The position numbers were made by a program, and so were the translations under genes. This document shows positions 4,562 to 11,723 of a stretch of 12,936 nt of DNA, piece by piece. The DNA is taken from the NCBI GenBank assembly GCA_023450535.1, contig JAEXGX010000253.1, positions 1-12,936 on the forward strand, written 5' to 3'. Under the pieces are notes generated by a model. That model was not told the origin of the DNA, ran no database searches, and was given only the letters and a program-made list of their open reading frames with translations. This DNA is from Pseudomonadota bacterium (GTDB lineage: Bacteria > Desulfobacterota > Desulfovibrionia > Desulfovibrionales > Desulfovibrionaceae). Every line of letters begins with the position of its first letter. The stretch's first letter is position 1.

Positions 4562-7555
4562 ATGTATCTCGTAATGATGAAACATATTCAACTAGTACAA
4601 GCGTCATCAAAAAATATGAAAAATATATATTGCGCAGTACTGAAAAAATACTGTCTGCTGGGTTCCCTATTCACGGTGACTGTATTGCTTTTGTGGCCTG
4701 ACGTGGGCAGAACCATGGAATTTGACAAGAATACATCTGTCTACACGGAAGCCGTTGAACCTGCCACAGGTGCCTCGTCCAGCGAAGTCCAGTTGGGGGG
4801 AGAGCACACGTATGACTTCAAACTTGGAGGCCATCTGGGACGAACCTGGATACTCAATGATCCTACTGATATTACGCTGAATGTCGGCCTGGGATATACT
4901 CTGGCAATAGGAGGAAACGGAGAAAACTCCGATGGTCTGGAAGTTTCTGAAGGCTCGAATCTTACTATACACGGGGGTAATCTGTCCGTCACGACGGACT
5001 CTTCCAATACGGGAGATGCCAGTATCAGTATTCGAGATAACGGCCATTTTACCGCTAGTGTCGAGAACTTCACGACGCAAAGCGGTACGGAATCAGCATT
5101 CAAGATCATGTCGGAATGGCCGGGGCGAGGCGTTAACGTTGATATTGATGTCGAAAACGAGTTTATTTCCCGTAGCGGAGGAACCGGGCTGGCGGTGGAA
5201 GCTTCGTCTGGAGGCGGTTCAGCCGATGTTGATATTTCTGCAAGAAATATAGATATATCAACAATAAAAGATGATACTATGCCTCGATTAGGCGGCGTTT
5301 ACATGATGGCCTACTACAGTAACTCTCAAAAAATTGGTATTGCCCTTACGGCCGCAGAAAGACTGAGTATCAGCGGAGGAAAATATGGTATAGCCGGGTG
5401 GGGAGACATCAATGCCGTATTTAAAGGAAAGGATATTTCCATTACATCCGATCTGAGCGGAAGTAAAGGACTTTATATAAATTCGCATACGTACAAAAAC
5501 GGAGCTCAATCAACTTATATCATAGGGGATAACACAACTCAATCTGTGACGATTGAAGGGAAGAATAGCACCGTTGCTATGTATAACAAGAGTTCATTAA
5601 GTATCACATCAAATGCTATAAACATGACAGCAAAAGAAAATGGAAGCAATGCTGTCTATATGAACAGTAATAAATCCGAGAATACCACCACTCTTGAACT
5701 GCATGGTAAAGAACTTGTGAACATCTCAGGAGAAAACAGCGCCGTAGCGGCTTACGGAAACAGCCATGTGACGGTCGATGCCAGCAACATCGTTCTGACG
5801 GGGAATTCGTACGCCATACTTGCCAACGCCTATTACGGGAATACGGCGGCTTCGTTCACCGCGAGGGCAGTTTCCCTTCAGGTGCAGAGCGGAGAAGAAG
5901 GATACGCCGCGTATGTCAAAGCCCATTCTTCCGTGGACTTGCAGGCCGACGAACTTTTTTTCAATGCCGGGCAGAATCCTGACAATTGGGCCGCTTATGT
6001 GTCCGGTGAGCAGGCCGGCCTGCTGTTGAATGACGGCAAATACGCAAAAGTAACGGCGGCAGGGTATATGGGGGTGGAACAAGGGGGCAGTATACGGTTT
6101 TTTATGGGGAAAGGATCCGTTTATACCGGTGGCGCATACGCTGATGAGAACTCCGAGCTGGGCATTTATTTAAAGGGCAAGGCCATGTGGAATCTGGCCG
6201 AAGACAGTACTGTTTCTCATCTGCATTTCGAAAACGGGGAAGGTTCCGGCGTCAATATGCGCTATCGTTTTTCGATGGACGGCCTTCATATCAGAGAACT
6301 GAGCGGCGACGGGGGGGTGTTCTATGTAAACACCGACATAGAGGCCGATCAGACCGATCAGATCGTTGTGGAGACAGGCACCGGCGTACACAAGCTGGAT
6401 GTGGCTCCCTCCGGGGCGGAGCCTTCCCGTGAAGCTATGGACTCCTTTATCGTACAAAGGAAGCAGGGAGACGCCTCTTTCAGTCTTGCTAATGAAAAGG
6501 GAGTGGTTGAGCATGGGTTGTATTTCCATACTCTGGCCGAAAGGAATAACAAGGCCGGTGAAAAAGAATGGTATTTACGGCGGGCGACGACAGCATCTGC
6601 CCCGGAGACTCCTACGGGCGAAACGGAGGCCGCGTTTTCGGGCTTCGCCGGGCACTATGCCCTGTGGTACAGCCAGCTCACCGACCTGCGCAAGCGGCTG
6701 GGTGATGTACGCTATGGCACGCAGACCGGACTGTGGGTGCGCGGTTTTGCCGACAAATCCGACCTCGACGGTCTTGCAGGAACCAGGTTCACCCAGCATC
6801 TTTTGGGCGGTTCACTAGGCTATGACACTCCTCTCTTCATAGAGGATCCGGCCGTGTGGCTCGTGGGCATGCAAATACGTAGCGCCCGCGCCGACCAACG
6901 GGTGAACGGAGGCTGGGGTGGTCACGGAGACCTTACCAGCCTTGGCGGCAGTCTATACTCTACATGGCTCCATAGCGACGGCTGGTATGTGGATGCCGTG
7001 GCCACGGTGGACTGGTACAAGCATGACATACGTGCCACCATGCTGGACGACACTCCCGTTCATGATGACCGCTCGGCCTACGGCCTTGGCGCTTCTCTGG
7101 AAGCGGGGCGGAAGATGGACTTCGCCTTCAGCAACGAGAGGCGCGACTACTGGTTCCTCGAGCCGCAGTTCCAGCTTTCCTGGTTCTGGGTGAAGGGCGG
7201 CGATTTCAGCGCCAGCAACGGTATGAAAATTGAACAGAAGGATATGGATGCCCTCACCGGGCGCGCGGGGTTGGTGCTCGGCAAGAGGTTCGTGCTGGAA
7301 GGCGGAGACGGTTCGCGCTACATCCAGCCGTATGTGAAGGCCGGTGTGAACCACGAATTTCTGGGCGAGCAGGAAGCCCACATCAATGGCATCCGCATGA
7401 CGTCCGAACTGGAAGATACGCGCGGTTACTACGGCGCGGGCGTAGACTGGCAGGCCACGGACAACCTTCGCCTGTACATGCAGGCCGAACGTGAACACGG
7501 CGAACACTTCACCCGAGAATACAATATATCCGTCGGACTGAAGTGGAGCTTCTGA
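4562..7555 (+). CDS. Autotransporter (type Va) with beta-helical passenger
   Basis: A 997-residue outer-membrane autotransporter. Residues 1-52 form a long N-terminal targeting region with a hydrophobic core L-L-G-S-L-F-T-V-T-V-L-L-L-W at 32-45. The passenger (about 55-680) is Ser/Thr/Asn/Gly-rich, contains no cysteine, and shows degenerate repeats of about 55 residues, fitting a beta-helix. About 565-620 resembles the pertactin-type junction region (G-G-V-F-Y-V-N-T-D followed by D-Q-I-V-V). The C-terminal barrel (about 720-997) opens with T-G-L-W-V-R-G-F-A-D-K and ends K-W-S-F, the terminal Phe being the outer-membrane signature; the helix A-L-W-Y-S-Q-L-T-D-L-R-K-R-L-G-D just before it would plug the pore. 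There is no subtilisin or chymotrypsin-type protease motif and no RGD, so adhesion is the likeliest role but unproven. ATG 4562 is preferred because AGAGGA lies nine bases upstream. The first part is strikingly AT-rich compared with the rest. Confidence 0.93.
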   Translation: MYLVMMKHIQLVQASSKNMKNIYCAVLKKYCLLGSLFTVTVLLLWPDVGRTMEFDKNTSVYTEAVEPATGASSSEVQLGGEHTYDFKLGGHLGRTWILNDPTDITLNVGLGYTLAIGGNGENSDGLEVSEGSNLTIHGGNLSVTTDSSNTGDASISIRDNGHFTASVENFTTQSGTESAFKIMSEWPGRGVNVDIDVENEFISRSGGTGLAVEASSGGGSADVDISARNIDISTIKDDTMPRLGGVYMMAYYSNSQKIGIALTAAERLSISGGKYGIAGWGDINAVFKGKDISITSDLSGSKGLYINSHTYKNGAQSTYIIGDNTTQSVTIEGKNSTVAMYNKSSLSITSNAINMTAKENGSNAVYMNSNKSENTTTLELHGKELVNISGENSAVAAYGNSHVTVDASNIVLTGNSYAILANAYYGNTAASFTARAVSLQVQSGEEGYAAYVKAHSSVDLQADELFFNAGQNPDNWAAYVSGEQAGLLLNDGKYAKVTAAGYMGVEQGGSIRFFMGKGSVYTGGAYADENSELGIYLKGKAMWNLAEDSTVSHLHFENGEGSGVNMRYRFSMDGLHIRELSGDGGVFYVNTDIEADQTDQIVVETGTGVHKLDVAPSGAEPSREAMDSFIVQRKQGDASFSLANEKGVVEHGLYFHTLAERNNKAGEKEWYLRRATTASAPETPTGETEAAFSGFAGHYALWYSQLTDLRKRLGDVRYGTQTGLWVRGFADKSDLDGLAGTRFTQHLLGGSLGYDTPLFIEDPAVWLVGMQIRSARADQRVNGGWGGHGDLTSLGGSLYSTWLHSDGWYVDAVATVDWYKHDIRATMLDDTPVHDDRSAYGLGASLEAGRKMDFAFSNERRDYWFLEPQFQLSWFWVKGGDFSASNGMKIEQKDMDALTGRAGLVLGKRFVLEGGDGSRYIQPYVKAGVNHEFLGEQEAHINGIRMTSELEDTRGYYGAGVDWQATDNLRLYMQAEREHGEHFTREYNISVGLKWSF

Positions 7556-7772
7556 ATAATGCCACTCCCTCGGCAACGTGCTATGCGCTATCAGGGAGCA
7601 GATTCATTGGTACCGGGGGAGTAGTTAACCATACACTTTCTGATTTTTTAAAAAAAACTTTTACTGCAGATTCAATCAACCTCTTCGAAGATTCCGGCAG
7701 AGAGTGCGGGATGTCCAAGACCTGCTTGACCACTAAGGTTCCAAAAATTTGTTTATCTCATCTTTTAAAGAT

Positions 7773-7797
7773 ATATCATTTTATATGATATGCCTTT
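7773..7797 (+). terminator. Weak AT-rich hairpin with T-run after the autotransporter
   Basis: ATATCAT (7773-7779) pairs with ATGATAT (7785-7791) over TTTAT, followed by GCC and five T. It lies 218 bases after the autotransporter stop. The stem is all but AT-only, so termination strength is doubtful, yet it is the only terminator-like structure on this strand. Confidence 0.35.
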
Positions 7798-7810
7798 TTC
7801 TGTTCGATTG

Positions 7811-7826
7811 CAGATTTTAAAATCTG
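7811..7826. promoter_or_regulatory. Perfect 16-bp palindrome
   Basis: CAGATTTTAAAATCTG is self-complementary over all 16 bases, with no loop. Such a site suits a dimeric DNA-binding protein better than an RNA hairpin. No promoter is visible next to it. Confidence 0.45.
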
Positions 7827-7836
7827 TGGGGCAGAG

Positions 7837-7858
7837 TGTGTGGCAAATTTGCCACACA
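7837..7858. promoter_or_regulatory. Perfect 22-bp palindrome
   Basis: The half-site TGTGTGGCAAA (7837-7847) is followed by its exact complement (7848-7858), 11 of 11 pairs. The outline TGTG-N14-CACA is reminiscent of CRP/FNR-family half sites, but the arms are too far apart for a standard site of that family (TGTGA-N6-TCACA). As RNA it would fold into an 8-10 bp stem without a U-run. It sits between the autotransporter and the tRNA terminator; the regulator and target are unknown. Confidence 0.5.
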
Positions 7859-7861
7859 ACG

Positions 7862-7894
7862 AAAAAAAGCACTCACATTTTCATGTAAGTGCTT
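7862..7894 (-). terminator. Rho-independent terminator of tRNA-Glu
   Basis: On the minus strand AAGCACTTACAT pairs with ATGTGAGTGCTT over a GAAA tetraloop, with one internal T-G position, and is followed directly by a run of T ending at 7862. It begins eight bases after the tRNA CCA end. This is a textbook terminator. Confidence 0.9.
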
Positions 7895-7902
7895 GATTTT
7901 CT

Positions 7903-7979
7903 TGGCGTCCCCAGGGGGATTCGAACCCCCGTTGACGGCGTGAAAGGCCGTTGTCCTGGGCCGACTAGACGATAGGGAC
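7903..7979 (-). tRNA. tRNA-Glu (anticodon UUC)
   Basis: The minus strand folds into a full cloverleaf of 77 bases including an encoded CCA. The acceptor stem GTCCCTA pairs with TGGGGAC, the anticodon stem ACGGC pairs with GCCGT around loop CTTTCAC (anticodon TTC), and the T-arm carries GGTTCGAATCC. The discriminator is G. The sequence closely follows the E. coli tRNA-Glu plan. It reads Glu codons GAA/GAG and, as glutamyl-tRNA, would also feed tetrapyrrole synthesis. It is a single-tRNA transcription unit with its own promoter and terminator. Confidence 0.96.
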
Positions 7980-7995
7980 GTGTAGCGGAAGCCGT

Positions 7996-8024
7996 TGTAT
8001 AGCCTGCATGATGGGCGGCGTCAA
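7996..8024 (-). promoter_or_regulatory. tRNA-Glu promoter
   Basis: On the minus strand TTGACG (8019-8024) and TATACA (7996-8001) are exactly 17 bp apart, both five of six against consensus, and the tRNA begins 16 bases after the -10 box. This is the best promoter in the window. Confidence 0.85.
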
Positions 8025-8225
8025 CTGCTTTTTTCAGCATCTCGCCATACAGAGGAAAGATTTTGGGGAGGTCACGGCTGAAGCCAGAACTTGCTCTGCT
8101 ATCCATGCCTGCGACCAGGCAAATGTCTATGGACCGTCCGCCGGGTGGTACGCCGCAAATGAATTGCGGCTACTTCAGAATGGAGAGGACGTTGCGCAAG
8201 GTTTTGCGTTGCGCGAACATTTCTT
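8025..8225. other. Intergenic stretch between operon terminator and tRNA promoter
   Basis: No convincing gene. It contains a perfect hairpin GCCGCAA (8152-8158) with TTGCGGC (8164-8170) over five bases, and a direct repeat GTTGCGC at 8191-8197 and 8208-8214. The ORFs that cross it run through the tRNA or the operon terminator and have no ribosome site. Confidence 0.5.
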
Positions 8226-8248
8226 CAAAACATTGCAGAGTTGCAATG
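8226..8248 (-). terminator. Rho-independent terminator of the purB-pyrE-ldt operon
   Basis: On the minus strand CATTGCA (8242-8248) pairs with TGCAATG (8231-8237) over ACTC, followed by TTTTG. It begins five bases after the TAA of the last gene. The U-run is short, so efficiency may be moderate. Confidence 0.75.
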
Positions 8249-8253
8249 ATCTA

Positions 8254-9246
8254 TTATTGGAGCGGCATGGACCCGCTGTAAATGAGTTCGTCTCCGGCGT
8301 AGACTTTGGCCCGGATGCTTGCGCCTTCCACATCTCCGATATTGGCAGGCAATGTCGGATTGCTGATAATTTTTTTCAGACGATTGATGCGATAACTGGT
8401 GTCGCCTCCGCCCGTGAGGGGGATCTCCCTGCCGTCAGCGAGCACGAGTTCAAAATCCACTTTGCCGGACAATTGTTTGCCCTGAGTCGTATTATAAAGA
8501 TCGAGAGAGATGCGTAGTGCGCGTGTTCCAACCCGGCGAGCCTTCATGTTTTTGAGTTCTGCCATGCCCTTGTCGAGTTGCAGTGCATTCGCCGAGGAGG
8601 TTGAAGGCTCCATGGATTGATTTACATCAATTTCTTCAGAGGGAGTTTCGTGCCGGGGTGGGAGGTTGGGTTTGACGCTTTCCCCTTCTTTTGGACCTTC
8701 CGCAATCAGGATGGGAGGGGGGGAGGTCGCAGATGTTTCCGCCGCCTGTGGGGGAGGAGATACTGGAATGCCCGTCGCGTTTTCCGTGGCTGTATTTTCC
8801 ATGTTCGCCGGATTTTCGGCAGGCCCTCCGTCAACTGCTTCGGCAGAAACATCAGAAGAGTTTATGGAAGGCGGCATGGAATCAGCATTGCTCTTCGGCG
8901 TGTTTTCTCCGGCCGCTGGCTCATCAGCACTGGTGGTTGACGCATAGGCCGGACCCAGCACACGCTGCAACAGATCCGGATCGGCAGCGCGCAAAAATTG
9001 TTCAAGATTGCCCAGCCGGGTTATGATATCGTCTTGTTCTGCCAGTTTTGCACGTAGCGCGGCGTTTTCTGCGCGCAGGGCGGAATAGCGCTGAAGCAAT
9101 TCCCATCCGGCCCATAGTGTTCCGCCCAGCAGCAGAGGTAACGCAATACACAGAATGATAAGGAATCGCAAAGCGCCTAAGCCTATCCGCATGCGCGAGG
9201 TTTTGCCCTGATCGGTCATGAAGATGAGGCTGTACTTGCGCTTCAT
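8254..9246 (-). CDS. Single-pass membrane coiled-coil protein, partner candidate of the L,D-transpeptidase
   Basis: A 330-residue protein I cannot assign to a named family. Visible parts: a basic cytoplasmic N terminus (1-24), one membrane helix (about 25-48), a short coiled coil with Leu/Ala heptads (about 49-85), a long Pro/Ser/Glu-rich spacer (about 100-220), and a C-terminal domain (about 222-330) with alternating strands (A-L-R-I-S-L-D-L-Y-N, V-D-F-E-L-V-L-A-D-G-R-E, S-I-R-A-K-V-Y-A-G-D-E) that should form a small beta-sandwich in the periplasm. Its ATG overlaps the stop of the L,D-transpeptidase gene (ATGA at 9243-9246), so translation is coupled and equimolar production is likely. The topology resembles bitopic divisome or envelope scaffold proteins, where a spacer lets a domain reach the peptidoglycan. 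A role as anchor or regulator of the upstream enzyme is inference from the coupling. Confidence 0.9.
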   Translation of the reverse strand: MKRKYSLIFMTDQGKTSRMRIGLGALRFLIILCIALPLLLGGTLWAGWELLQRYSALRAENAALRAKLAEQDDIITRLGNLEQFLRAADPDLLQRVLGPAYASTTSADEPAAGENTPKSNADSMPPSINSSDVSAEAVDGGPAENPANMENTATENATGIPVSPPPQAAETSATSPPPILIAEGPKEGESVKPNLPPRHETPSEEIDVNQSMEPSTSSANALQLDKGMAELKNMKARRVGTRALRISLDLYNTTQGKQLSGKVDFELVLADGREIPLTGGGDTSYRINRLKKIISNPTLPANIGDVEGASIRAKVYAGDELIYSGSMPLQ

Positions 9247-11105
9247 GTTTTATTCCGGATGACTGTCCACGATTCTGACGCGATGCGCCAACTGTCGCCA
9301 TGGGGATACAGCAGCAGCTCCTTGATGCCTTTGTCATGGTAGCCTGAACTGTCGCTGTAGAGCTGGGTCGTACGTACACGCACACCCCTGTCTTCAACAT
9401 ACACCATTGTACCTTGAAATTCAACCCGAGCGGGCTTCTTACGCGTCCAGATAGACTTTTTGTTCTCAAGAATGGCGGCGAGCCCTTTCAGGTTGCCCTG
9501 ATCTGCTCCAGGTCTGTAGAAGGAAGCATAGCGTTCCAAATCGCCGTCTTCCCACGCTTTGCGCCAGTCTTCCACCAGCCGCAGAACCTCGGGCGTGACC
9601 CGCTTCATGAATGCGTCGTGCAGGCCCAGATCTTTGGGGAGCCATTCCATAGCGACGATTTTCAACTTCCCGTTTTCCCCAGGCATCCAGTACAGACGGC
9701 GTATGCCTTCGGTATGCAAGTTAGGAGCGCGGTAGTACTGAGTGAACCATGAGACCCAGTAACCCGGGCCGGGCAGTACGCTGACTTCTCCCTGTTCAAT
9801 GGCTATCCATGAGAAACGCTGGAACAGGGACATCTTCAACGCCTTGAACGCCGTGAATTCTTCGCTTGTCTTGGTATATGCGCTTGGCTCGTAAAAATCA
9901 AAAAAGGCAGGAGAGCGAGCAGCCCAAGCGTTGTTCCATTCTGTACTGAGTCTGGCCACTTCGCGCAGGTTGGCTTCATCCGCTACGGATTTCAGCGCGG
10001 AGCTGTCAAACAGGGTCGGCAGGTTGGAATTCCCGGCCAGAGCTGTTTCCGTCGAGCCTTCCGTAAGGGCGGGGATAGTTGCATCGTCCCCCGAAGGGAG
10101 CGCGAGGTCTGAAGAAGCGCCGAATCCGGATGGTTCGCCTGTGTCTGTTTTTGTCGTGCTTTCAGAGGAATCAGGGCTATTGCTCATGTACGCCGCAGCT
10201 TCTTCGGAGCTTTCTTTGCCGGATAGGGGGGCAGAAGCGGCAACAGAAACGACAGCGGCAGTTTCAGGAGGTGTTTCTGTGGAGGTATCGGAAAGAGAAG
10301 CCTGGGGCGCCCCAAGAACAAAAGCCTCAGTGGGGAGCGCGACCGTCGCGGACGACTCCGCCGGAGAAAGCGGAACAGGGACGGCGTCGCGCAGTTCCGT
10401 CGTTTGAAACTGCGCGGTTGCGTCAGGTGTGCCTTGTGTGGCAGTCGCGGCGTTCACCGTAATGCCTGGCGCTGTGCCGAGGGAGGCCACAGGGAAAGAC
10501 AGGGGCGCAGAAGTGGCTATGTCCGAAGCATCTGTGCTCAAAATATCTGTGCCAGAACTGTCCACCATACCGGAGGGGCGCAATATCGGCCCCTCCACGC
10601 GCTGGGCGACCAGTACCGGCGTACCCGGTTTGAGCCTTGGGGCGAGACGGTCGATATCGGCCAGATCAATGGCGATACAACCCTGCGTCCTCTGTGTGGC
10701 GATGGGGCGGCCCTTGCTGTGAATCCAGATGCCGTAGCCCGTTTTGCCGCGCAGACGATCCACCGGATTCGGATAGTTCAGGGCGTGCGCCTGACTGCCG
10801 TATTCGTCGAAATCGAGCTGTGCCTGAATTTTACCCCGCACAAAGTACACGCCTTCCGGAGTGCGCAGGTCGCCTTCGACCTGTTTATCGCCTTCCACCC
10901 GGCCGTGGATGCTGGGAAAGGCTTCCTCCACGGTCAGCGGGCTACGCCGGGCAAGCAAAAAGAGGCGCTGGCTGGATTTATCCACGGCCACGAATTCCGG
11001 AGGTAGACCGGGGGCGTCCGTGATGGTCGTTTGCCAGGCGGATGCGGACAAGGGATGCCACAAGAGGGCAGTGATCAATCCGAGAGCGGGAAGAGGGCGG
11101 CGCAT
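9243..11105 (-). CDS. Secreted L,D-transpeptidase/carboxypeptidase, Csd6/Pgp2-like, with two NTF2-like domains
   Basis: A 620-residue periplasmic peptidoglycan enzyme. A Sec signal peptide ends near Ser-Ala-Ser-Ala (residues 20-23). The YkuD catalytic domain (about 37-168) keeps the active residues His129 in G-I-W-I-H-S and Cys143 in T-Q-G-C-I-A-I, though the usual S-H/R-G-C is T-Q-G-C here. A Ser/Thr/Ala/Pro-rich linker of about 200 residues follows (175-375). Then come two NTF2/SnoaL-like domains (about 380-492 and 506-618), recognisable by their paired openings W-x-x-A-W near residues 390 and 514. YkuD plus a C-terminal NTF2-like domain is the plan of Helicobacter Csd6 and Campylobacter Pgp2, which trim tetrapeptides and help set curved or helical shape; two NTF2 copies fit that wider group. 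The gene follows pyrE by nine bases with GGAG four bases before the ATG, and overlaps the next gene by four bases. Confidence 0.92.
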   Translation of the reverse strand: MRRPLPALGLITALLWHPLSASAWQTTITDAPGLPPEFVAVDKSSQRLFLLARRSPLTVEEAFPSIHGRVEGDKQVEGDLRTPEGVYFVRGKIQAQLDFDEYGSQAHALNYPNPVDRLRGKTGYGIWIHSKGRPIATQRTQGCIAIDLADIDRLAPRLKPGTPVLVAQRVEGPILRPSGMVDSSGTDILSTDASDIATSAPLSFPVASLGTAPGITVNAATATQGTPDATAQFQTTELRDAVPVPLSPAESSATVALPTEAFVLGAPQASLSDTSTETPPETAAVVSVAASAPLSGKESSEEAAAYMSNSPDSSESTTKTDTGEPSGFGASSDLALPSGDDATIPALTEGSTETALAGNSNLPTLFDSSALKSVADEANLREVARLSTEWNNAWAARSPAFFDFYEPSAYTKTSEEFTAFKALKMSLFQRFSWIAIEQGEVSVLPGPGYWVSWFTQYYRAPNLHTEGIRRLYWMPGENGKLKIVAMEWLPKDLGLHDAFMKRVTPEVLRLVEDWRKAWEDGDLERYASFYRPGADQGNLKGLAAILENKKSIWTRKKPARVEFQGTMVYVEDRGVRVRTTQLYSDSSGYHDKGIKELLLYPHGDSWRIASESWTVIRNKT

Positions 11106-11114
11106 GAATCTCCG

Positions 11115-11702
11115 TCAGGCCATGCGGCCGAGTTCGAGAAGTTCTTTGCGGCGGAAAAGGGCACGCAGCGTGTATCCGGCGGCTTCAATGGCTTCAGCGC
11201 CGCCTTCTTCGCGATCCAGCACCGTGCACACAGCCACGATATTGAAACCGGCGTCCCGAACTCTTTCACAGGCGGTCAGCAGAGAGCCTCCGGTGGTTAC
11301 CACGTCTTCCAGCATGGCCACTGGTGAGCCGGGCTTCAGATTGGCCAGACCTTCAATATACTGGTTCGTGCCGTGTCCTTTGGGATTTTTGCGCACGATA
11401 AATGCGGCCACAGGGCGCTCCCTGGTCCAGGAAACGACCGAAGTGGCGGAAACCAGAGGGTCCGCGCCCAAGGTCATGCCGCCCACTGCGTCAAGCTCCG
11501 GCAGGTCGGAGAGCAGGTCATAGAACAGGTTGCCGATGAGCCATGCCCCTTCAGGATGAAGGGCAGTCTGTCTGCCGTCGAAATAGAAATCGCTTTCGCG
11601 GCCCGAAGCCAGGACGAAATGGCCTTCCCGGTAAGATTTTTCCAGCAGCAGCGCCGCAAGGCGGCGCTTCATGTCTGGAATGGAGAGATTGACGGAATTC
11701 AT
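11115..11702 (-). CDS. pyrE: Orotate phosphoribosyltransferase
   Basis: A 195-residue cytoplasmic enzyme that joins orotate to PRPP to give orotidine 5'-phosphate, the fifth step of UMP synthesis. The PRPP-binding motif is V-A-M-L-E-D-V-V-T-T-G-G-S at residues 128-140, with the acidic pair E-D and the T-T-G-G loop. The mobile catalytic loop follows the family pattern at R-K-N-P-K-G-H-G (104-111). Length is normal for the bacterial form. ATG 11702 is chosen because AGGA lies seven bases upstream; the TTG at 11705 is too close to it. purB lies upstream with 197 bases between and no terminator visible, so purine and pyrimidine genes may be cotranscribed. The leader holds a shared 26-base block, a GC hairpin and a possible 16-codon ORF. 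Confidence 0.95.
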   Translation of the reverse strand: MNSVNLSIPDMKRRLAALLLEKSYREGHFVLASGRESDFYFDGRQTALHPEGAWLIGNLFYDLLSDLPELDAVGGMTLGADPLVSATSVVSWTRERPVAAFIVRKNPKGHGTNQYIEGLANLKPGSPVAMLEDVVTTGGSLLTACERVRDAGFNIVAVCTVLDREEGGAEAIEAAGYTLRALFRRKELLELGRMA

Positions 11703-11723
11703 CAAAATTTCCTTTATGGTTTG
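11698..11723 (-). repeat. Leader block shared with the EamA gene (copy 2)
   Basis: This is the counterpart of 2990-3015: 22 identical bases, then C/T, then TTG on the plus strand. It carries the ribosome site and start codon of pyrE. Confidence 0.85.

Noticed and set aside
6953..7576. 207-codon minus-strand ORF antisense to the barrel domain
   Set aside because: Shadow of the GC-rich barrel coding sequence; the plus-strand frame has clear family motifs.
7543..7788. 81-codon plus-strand ORF overlapping the autotransporter end
   Set aside because: No ribosome site, no recognisable content, and it starts inside the barrel's last codons.
7873..8106. 77-codon minus-strand ORF
   Set aside because: It runs through tRNA-Glu and its promoter, so it cannot be a separate gene of any weight.
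10404..11006. 200-codon plus-strand ORF antisense to the L,D-transpeptidase
   Set aside because: Shadow frame; the minus-strand frame has signal peptide and catalytic His/Cys.
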